A stretch of 37,102 nt of DNA, from positions 1-37,102 of the forward strand of contig JAZSDN010000037.1 in NCBI GenBank assembly GCA_045531205.1, written 5' to 3'. A program made the translations under genes and the position numbers. Source of the DNA: JAZNQL01 sp045531205. GTDB lineage: Bacteria; Bacillota; Clostridia; UMGS1883; UMGS1540. The notes beneath the pieces are model-generated. The model had not been told where the DNA came from. It saw only the letters and a program-made list of their open reading frames with translations, and ran no database searches. Of the stretch, positions 32,154 to 37,102 are shown one piece after another. Within the stretch, counting starts at the first letter, position 1; each line of letters starts with the position of its first letter.

Positions 32154-33527
32154 ATGAAGAAAAAAGTTAAACATAATATAAACGAATCTGTACTTATTGT
32201 TGCGGTTCTTTTAATAGCTATTCTTTTTAATGTTTTTGTGAGTATGCTTACAGACCGCTTCCCCGTACAGCTTGACTTAACCAAAAACAAAATATACTCT
32301 TTAACAAATGAAACTCACGAAGTTTTGGAAAAGCTTGAAGGAGATGTAAATGTTTATTATCTGTCAACCCTTTCAAACAGGGCGGCAGGTGTTATGCAGG
32401 TGGCAGACATTTACAAGGCAGCATCAAAGTATATAAAATTTGAAACTCACGACCCAAATGCTGAACCCGCTTTTGTTAAAAAAATGGCGGCAAAGGGTAT
32501 TAAAAATCTTTCAAACGGAATGATTATTGTTGAAACAAACAATAAAGCAAAAGCTATAGAAGAAGAAACTTTCTTTTCATCAACAACAAATTCCGAAGGT
32601 GAATCGCACATTTCAGGCTTTAAGCTTGAAAAAGAACTTACTAACGCTATATCTGCTCTTACAAGAAAAGATAATACTGTAACCGTGTACCTTACAATGG
32701 GACACGAAGAAATTATGGCTCAGTCTTTAGAAAAAGCGTTTAACGATTGTAACGTAACAGTTTATCAGATTGACCTTTCAACTACTCCTGTGCCCGAGGA
32801 TGCAAGCGCTTTGTATATAGTAGGGCCTAAAAACGATTTTACCGTAGCTGAAATTGATAATTTAAACACATATCTTACAAACGGCGGTAATGCAGCTTTA
32901 ATGGTTGATTATAAAACAGCTTCTCTCCCAAGACTTTATGCTTATACTAACGAATACTGGGGTGTTGCTCCCACACAGGATATTGTTTTGGAAAGAAATC
33001 CTTCACGTGCACTCTCGCCCGTAAGCTTCTACCCCGTGTGCCAGAGCCACGCTGTAACAGATTCAATTATAAACAAAAATCTTTTATGGGCAGACAGCCA
33101 GAGTCTTATGTTTGAGGTTGCACCCGGTGTTACTGCGACACCCATAGTAAAAACGTCAGAGACAGGCTCTTCGATAGATACAGAAGGCAATATTTTATTT
33201 GAAGACGAAGAAATATCTGTTGCAGCAATTTTAGACATTTACCACGCACAGGATAAAAGGTCAAAAATATTTGTTTCTGGTTCAACAGCCATATTCTACG
33301 AAACAAATCTTAACGAATCAAGCCTTGCAAACGGTGAATTCTTCAATAACCTGCTTTCGTTCTTGACAGATGCAACTTTAGATATTGCTCCCAAAAGAAT
33401 TACTGTATCAGTTCTTTCGATGAGTAATGCTTTAACATATTTTTATATTGTACTTTTCGGCATAATTCCGCCTCTTGCGGTACTCGTTTTAGGACTTATT
33501 ATATGGCTTAAGAGGAGGCATCTGTAA
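32154..33527 (+). CDS. GldG-like accessory protein of ABC-2 system (ABC-type uncharacterised transport system domain)
   Basis: Protein of 457 aa with an N-terminal membrane segment (12-33), a large extracytoplasmic region and a C-terminal membrane segment (about 428-452) ending LIIWLKRRHL. LDLTKNKIYSLTNETHEVLEK after the first helix is typical of GldG, and VYLTMGHEE opens the GIFT/GldG-type domain. GldG is required for gliding in Bacteroidota, but homologues are widespread in non-gliding Firmicutes where the role is unknown. It is part of a four-gene set with the ATPase, the permease and the DUF4340-like protein. Confidence 0.85.
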   Translation: MKKKVKHNINESVLIVAVLLIAILFNVFVSMLTDRFPVQLDLTKNKIYSLTNETHEVLEKLEGDVNVYYLSTLSNRAAGVMQVADIYKAASKYIKFETHDPNAEPAFVKKMAAKGIKNLSNGMIIVETNNKAKAIEEETFFSSTTNSEGESHISGFKLEKELTNAISALTRKDNTVTVYLTMGHEEIMAQSLEKAFNDCNVTVYQIDLSTTPVPEDASALYIVGPKNDFTVAEIDNLNTYLTNGGNAALMVDYKTASLPRLYAYTNEYWGVAPTQDIVLERNPSRALSPVSFYPVCQSHAVTDSIINKNLLWADSQSLMFEVAPGVTATPIVKTSETGSSIDTEGNILFEDEEISVAAILDIYHAQDKRSKIFVSGSTAIFYETNLNESSLANGEFFNNLLSFLTDATLDIAPKRITVSVLSMSNALTYFYIVLFGIIPPLAVLVLGLIIWLKRRHL

Positions 33528-33529
33528 TT

Positions 33530-34846
33530 TTGAAAAATAAAAAAGTAATTATACTCCTTATAGCTGCAATTTTGCTTATTCTTATAGGAATTATTGCATT
33601 AAATTCGATATCAAATGCACCATCACCGAATCAAGATGAATCCAAGGACGCACCACGTATAAAGGTTTTTGAAACAAATAAAGAAGTTTTAAGTATGACC
33701 TTTAATGCAGGCGAAAGCTTTACTCTTGTAAAAAAAGACGATTTGTGGAAGGTTTCGGGCAGAGAATACGTTGACCTTGACCAGAATTCTGTGATTTCGG
33801 CTATGGGAACTTTAACAGGGCTTTATGCAAGCCGTGCACTTGAACCTGAAGGCGAGTTTTCGGATTACGGAATTGATTTTGAAAATCCCACAGCTTTAGT
33901 TGAGTTTGCCGATTCCACTTCAAAAAGCTTTTATCTTGGCGATATTCTTCCTGACGGTAGCGGATATTACTGCTCGGTTGAAGGATTTGATTTTGTTTAT
34001 GTAATTTCAAAGCTTTCGGCACAAAATATCGGTGCAGCGCTTTTGGATTTCAGAAATCTTACAGTTATTGATATTGACAGTCAGAGTATAACTGCTTTTT
34101 CTATCACAGGCGAAAACGGTCTTATAAGCATGAATTATAAGTTAAACGATGTTCACGCTGACGTTTATGGCGTTATTTCAAACTGGAAGATGACTCATCC
34201 TTATGTTTACGACGCTGATAACGAAGCGGTAACGGCACTTATTTTAACTCCTATATCTGCAATACTCGCTTATGATGTAGCAGAAGATTTGGTAAGCTAT
34301 CGCCTTCCCTATTCATTTGAAGTTAAGGCTGACGGAAAGACATTATCATTCAAGGCAGGCTTTATGGATGATTTTGCACTTGTTTATTCTGAACAAAATG
34401 GAGTGCATTACAAGGTTTCTCCCGAAAAGCTTTCCTTCTTAAATGTAACATTTTTTGATGTTGCCGAAAAGTTTTTAAGCATCATTGACTTAAACACTCT
34501 TGACAGTGCAACAGTTTATGCAAACGGAAAAACCTCTGTTATTACCACCCCAGGTGCAAACGAAAGCCAAAAATATTTTATAGACGGCAAGGAATATACT
34601 CTTGACGAGTTCCGCCCCTATTATCAGGCTCTTATATCGGGCGAGGTTGACGGAGAGGTTCCCTCGGGTTATTCTAAAAAGGGAGAAATGCTTGCCTCGA
34701 TTAAATTTGTTTTAAAAGATTCTACAACTGAATATTTTGAATTTTACGATTATGACGAACTAAACTGTGCAGTATATGAAAACGGTAAATGCCTTTTCTA
34801 TATGAGACGGACACTTTTAGATTATATGCTTACAGTTTTAAATTAA
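33530..34846 (+). CDS. DUF4340-domain membrane-anchored protein
   Basis: Protein of 438 aa with an N-terminal membrane anchor (about 5-26) and an extracytoplasmic remainder. The block DDLWKVSGREYVDLDQNSV, then YGIDFENPTALVEF and KSFYLGDILPDGSGYYC, match the repeated beta-rich DUF4340 pattern found next to GldG-like genes. The start is TTG at 33530; GAGGAGG lies 11 bases upstream, and no ATG start is available nearby. Two bases separate it from the GldG-like gene, so the two are surely co-expressed. Probably an extracytoplasmic partner of the ABC system; function unknown. Confidence 0.83.
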   Translation: MKNKKVIILLIAAILLILIGIIALNSISNAPSPNQDESKDAPRIKVFETNKEVLSMTFNAGESFTLVKKDDLWKVSGREYVDLDQNSVISAMGTLTGLYASRALEPEGEFSDYGIDFENPTALVEFADSTSKSFYLGDILPDGSGYYCSVEGFDFVYVISKLSAQNIGAALLDFRNLTVIDIDSQSITAFSITGENGLISMNYKLNDVHADVYGVISNWKMTHPYVYDADNEAVTALILTPISAILAYDVAEDLVSYRLPYSFEVKADGKTLSFKAGFMDDFALVYSEQNGVHYKVSPEKLSFLNVTFFDVAEKFLSIIDLNTLDSATVYANGKTSVITTPGANESQKYFIDGKEYTLDEFRPYYQALISGEVDGEVPSGYSKKGEMLASIKFVLKDSTTEYFEFYDYDELNCAVYENGKCLFYMRRTLLDYMLTVLN

Positions 34847-34887
34847 AATAACATACCCCCACGCCCTAAAAGAAAGGAAACAGAGAT

Positions 34888-36063
34888 ATGGATATTTTTG
34901 AAAAGTGTTATAACTTTAAAATGGCTGACGAGTTAAGAGAGGCAGGACTTTATCCTTACTTTCACGCTTTGGAATCACGTCAGGACGTAGAGGTTATTAT
35001 GGAAGGCAAACGCAGAATAATGCTTGGTTCTAATAACTATCTTGGTCTTACAACAAACCCCGAAGTTGTGGAAGCAGGAATTAAGGCTTTAGAGCAGTAC
35101 GGAACAGGTTGCTCGGGTTCCAGATTTTTAAACGGAACCTTGAATCTTCATCTTCAGCTCGAAGCAGAGCTTGCCGAATTTTTACATAAAGAAGCAGTTG
35201 TTACATTTTCTACAGGATTTCAGTCAAATCTTGGCATAATAAGTGCTATAGCAGGTCATGGAGATTACATAATCTGCGACAAAGAAAACCACGCAAGTAT
35301 TTATGACGGATGCAAATTAAGCTATGCAAAAATGTTAAGATACAAGCATAATGATATGGAAGATTTAGAGCGTCTTTTAAAAGCTGTTCCTGAAACTGCG
35401 GGCTGTCTTATAGTTACAGATGGTGTGTTCAGTATGGGCGGTGATATTGCAAACCTTCCCGAAATTGTACGTTTAGGCAAAAAATATAATGCAAGAATAA
35501 TGGTTGACGATGCACACGGACTTGGTGTTATTGGCGAAGGCGGCAGAGGTACCGCAAGCTATTTCGAACTTGAAGATGATGTTGATATTTACATGGGTAC
35601 ATTTTCAAAATCTTTAGCAAGTCTTGGCGGATATATGGCGGGCAAGGCAAAGGTTGTTGATTTTGTACGTCATTCTTCACGTCCGTTTATATTCTCGGCA
35701 TCAATTCCTCCTGCTGCATGTGCTGTGGCTTTGGAAGCATTGCATCAGTTAAAGGCACATCCAGAGCTTGTAGAAAGACTTTCTTCTCTTTCTTCACACA
35801 TGAGACAGGGGCTTATTGCAAAGGGACTTAATATAAGAATGTCCCAAACTCCGATTATTCCTATTTACACATACGAAATTGAAGACACCTTTATAAAAGC
35901 TAAAGAGCTTTATGACGCAGGTGTTTATGTTAATACTGTTCTTCCGCCCGCAACAGCTCCGCACGAATGTTTGTTGCGTACAAGTTATATGGCTACTCAT
36001 ACAGAAGAGCTTTTAGACGAAGCTATTGACGTAATAGCCTCTGTAATGCTTAAAAATGAGTAA
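34888..36063 (+). CDS. Alpha-oxoamine synthase, serine palmitoyltransferase-like
   Basis: PLP enzyme of 391 aa from the alpha-oxoamine synthase family (SPT, Kbl, BioF, HemA, CFAT), which condenses an amino acid with an acyl thioester. MVDDAHGLGV (Asp207, His210), HASIYDG (His135) and GTFSKSLASLGG with PLP-lysine Lys241 are the catalytic blocks. Three features favour the SPT branch over Kbl or BioF: GSRFLNGTLNLH (78-89), the HASIYDGC and KHNDMEDLE stretch, and the C-terminal PPATAPHECLLR (353-364), which recalls the PPAT loop and substrate Arg of bacterial SPT. These match my memory of Bacteroides and Sphingomonas enzymes. It overlaps a short-chain dehydrogenase by eight bases. The alternative is a cysteate or other amino-acid acyltransferase. 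AAAGGAAAC lies just before the ATG. Confidence 0.8.
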   Translation: MDIFEKCYNFKMADELREAGLYPYFHALESRQDVEVIMEGKRRIMLGSNNYLGLTTNPEVVEAGIKALEQYGTGCSGSRFLNGTLNLHLQLEAELAEFLHKEAVVTFSTGFQSNLGIISAIAGHGDYIICDKENHASIYDGCKLSYAKMLRYKHNDMEDLERLLKAVPETAGCLIVTDGVFSMGGDIANLPEIVRLGKKYNARIMVDDAHGLGVIGEGGRGTASYFELEDDVDIYMGTFSKSLASLGGYMAGKAKVVDFVRHSSRPFIFSASIPPAACAVALEALHQLKAHPELVERLSSLSSHMRQGLIAKGLNIRMSQTPIIPIYTYEIEDTFIKAKELYDAGVYVNTVLPPATAPHECLLRTSYMATHTEELLDEAIDVIASVMLKNE

Positions 36064-36844
36064 GATAGCAGTTGTAAGCGGCGGCTCAAGCGGTATAGGA
36101 AAATTTGTGGTTGAGGCTTTGGTAAAAAAGGGACTGAAGGTTTACGAAATAAGCCGCAGAGATTTAAAGCCCGAGGGCTTTACCCACATTTGTGCCGACG
36201 TTTCGGATGAAAAAAGTATAAACAAAGCAATAGATAGAATTATTGAAAAAGAAGACAGGATAGATATACTTATAAACTGTGCGGGTTTTGGTATATCGGG
36301 TGCTTTGGAATTTACTGATAATAAAAGTGCCAAAAAGCTTTTGGATGTAAATCTTTTTGGAAGTGTAAATCTTTGCCGTGCCGTAATTCCTTATATGAGA
36401 AAAGCGGGATGCGGCAGAATTGTTAATATAAGCTCTGCTGCATATACCTTCCCTATTCCTTTTCAGGGATGGTACTCGGTTTCAAAGGCGGCGGTTACAT
36501 CTTTTTCGATGACACTTGCAAACGAGGTTGCTCCTTTTGGAATATCGGTTTGCTGTGTTGCACCGGGGGATATTAAAACAGGCTTTACATCGGCAAGACA
36601 AAAGGATATAACGGGTAATGATATTTATGGGGGTAAAATAGAAAGTGCCGTTTCAAAAATGGAAAAGGATGAGCAAAACGGACTTTCGCCAAAGGCAGCC
36701 GGTTACTTTACGGCAAAAATAGCTTTAAAAGCCCACGTAAAGCCTGTTTATGCGTTTAACTGGATGTATGGATTTTTAATGGTGCTTTCACGGATTTTAC
36801 CGTTAAAGCTTGTAAATTTTATTTTAGGTAAAATGTATTCTTAA
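36056..36844 (+). CDS. Short-chain dehydrogenase/reductase, candidate 3-keto reductase
   Basis: Classical SDR of 262 aa. It shows the NAD(P)-binding GGSSGIG (9-15), NCAG (74-77), the catalytic Ser127, Tyr140 and Lys144 (YSVSK), and PGDIKTGF after the active site. Arg34-Arg35 after beta-2 suggests preference for NADPH. The C-terminal hydrophobic stretch (YGFLMVLSRILPLKLVNFIL) may contact the membrane, as in lipid-linked SDRs. It overlaps the SPT-like gene by eight bases (ATGAGTAA), so the pair is translationally coupled; 3-ketodihydrosphingosine reductase is itself an SDR. The substrate is inferred from this context only. Confidence 0.85.
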   Translation: MSKIAVVSGGSSGIGKFVVEALVKKGLKVYEISRRDLKPEGFTHICADVSDEKSINKAIDRIIEKEDRIDILINCAGFGISGALEFTDNKSAKKLLDVNLFGSVNLCRAVIPYMRKAGCGRIVNISSAAYTFPIPFQGWYSVSKAAVTSFSMTLANEVAPFGISVCCVAPGDIKTGFTSARQKDITGNDIYGGKIESAVSKMEKDEQNGLSPKAAGYFTAKIALKAHVKPVYAFNWMYGFLMVLSRILPLKLVNFILGKMYS

Positions 36845-36859
36845 ACATAATATAAGTTA

Positions 36860-36889
36860 AAAGGTCGCAGTAAATTTACTGCGACCTTT
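36860..36889. terminator. Bidirectional terminator (30-base perfect palindrome)
   Basis: AAAGGTCGCAGTAAA (36860-36874) is followed directly by its exact complement (36875-36889), with a few central bases forming the loop. A-runs and T-runs on both flanks make it work in either direction. It ends the plus-strand hisS-to-SDR unit and the minus-strand gene coming from the right. Confidence 0.9.
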
Positions 36890-36927
36890 CATTTATAATA
36901 AATACCCTTTTAAATTTTTATTTTGAT

Positions 36928-37102
36928 TTACTGAATTGTTAATGAATCTACAATAGGATTAAGTTTTGAAAGGTTTAATGCAAAGGCTTTAACCTTAACT
37001 GTACCTGTAAGAGCACTTAAATCCATATTGTAAGGAGCTTCAAAATAGCCTTTCTCTGTAGCTTCGTTCTTTGTAATTGAAACTTTTTCAAGTTTTGCAA
37101 AG
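36928..37102 (-). CDS. C-terminal end of an unidentified, probably surface-exposed protein (partial)
   Basis: Only the last 57 codons are in the window; the frame is open to the right edge and ends with TAA at 36928-36930. The visible end includes GYFEAPYNMDLSALTG and TVKVKAFALNLSKLNPIVDS, ending LTIQ. The alternating hydrophobic pattern and the phrase VKAFALNLSKLNPI resemble beta-sandwich modules at the C-terminus of clostridial extracellular proteins. The 5' part and any signal peptide lie outside the window, so the family is not certain. It is convergent with the SDR gene and shares its terminator. Confidence 0.6.
   Translation of the reverse strand, partial: FAKLEKVSITKNEATEKGYFEAPYNMDLSALTGTVKVKAFALNLSKLNPIVDSLTIQ

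Noticed and set aside
1..37102. CRISPR arrays, tRNA or rRNA genes, insertion sequences, prophage genes
   Set aside because: No repeat-spacer pattern, no cloverleaf-like or rRNA-like block and no transposase, integrase or phage protein was recognised on reading the window.

Overview
The window is AT-rich, chromosomal and densely coded, and it carries no rRNA or tRNA gene, CRISPR array or recognisable insertion sequence. Gene content and order point to a spore-forming, Gram-positive Clostridia-type bacterium (probably an anaerobe such as a gut clostridium; the exact taxon cannot be read from the sequence). The main evidence is the block yqfC-yqfD-phoH-pgpH-ybeY-era-yqzL-recO, the sporulation genes yqfC, yqfD and ylbJ, two SpoVB-type flippases around mazG, and a walJ-rlmH pair.

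Layout. (1) 1-2172, plus strand: the 3' part of an AlgI-like MBOAT O-acyltransferase, cut by the window edge and broken by one in-frame TAA, followed by a DHHW/AlgX-J-like partner. Together they look like a surface-polysaccharide O-acetylation module. (2) 2173-2508: a convergent intergenic stretch with no convincing gene, packed with inverted repeats: two terminators, a three-way-junction-like element and smaller hairpins. (3) 2509-26367, minus strand: 23 tightly packed genes, many with ATGA or TGATG overlaps. In transcription order they are yqfC, yqfD, phoH, pgpH, ybeY, era, yqzL, recO, a SpoVB-like flippase, mazG, a second flippase, lepA, hemW, recX, rimO, pgsA, a secreted LRR protein, a YihY-family protein, an LTA-synthase-like enzyme, murD, murA, walJ and rlmH. 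murD has its own strong promoter-like sequence, so murD-murA-walJ-rlmH is probably a separate transcription unit. (4) 26368-26466: a divergent control region between two sporulation genes. (5) 26467-36844, plus strand: ylbJ; a sigma-A-type promoter; hisS-aspS; a four-gene Gld-like ABC system (ATPase, permease, GldG-like protein, DUF4340-like protein); then an overlapping pair made of a serine-palmitoyltransferase-like alpha-oxoamine synthase and a short-chain dehydrogenase. A perfect 30-base palindrome ends this unit. (6) 36928-37102, minus strand: the C-terminal end of a probable surface protein.

How it fits together. The large minus-strand cluster combines ribosome assembly and translation quality (ybeY, era, lepA, rimO, rlmH), DNA repair (recO, recX), c-di-AMP turnover (pgpH), sporulation, and envelope building (flippases, pgsA, LTA synthase, murA, murD). 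The right side joins two aminoacyl-tRNA synthetases to an uncharacterised ABC system and a candidate long-chain amino-lipid pathway.

The most interesting candidate is the synthase/reductase pair at 34888-36844. The synthase carries sequence features of the bacterial serine palmitoyltransferase branch rather than of Kbl or BioF, and the partner could be the 3-keto reductase. This suggests a sphingoid-base-like or related amino-lipid in a clostridial host. The assignment is inference from remembered family motifs and needs phylogeny and lipid analysis.
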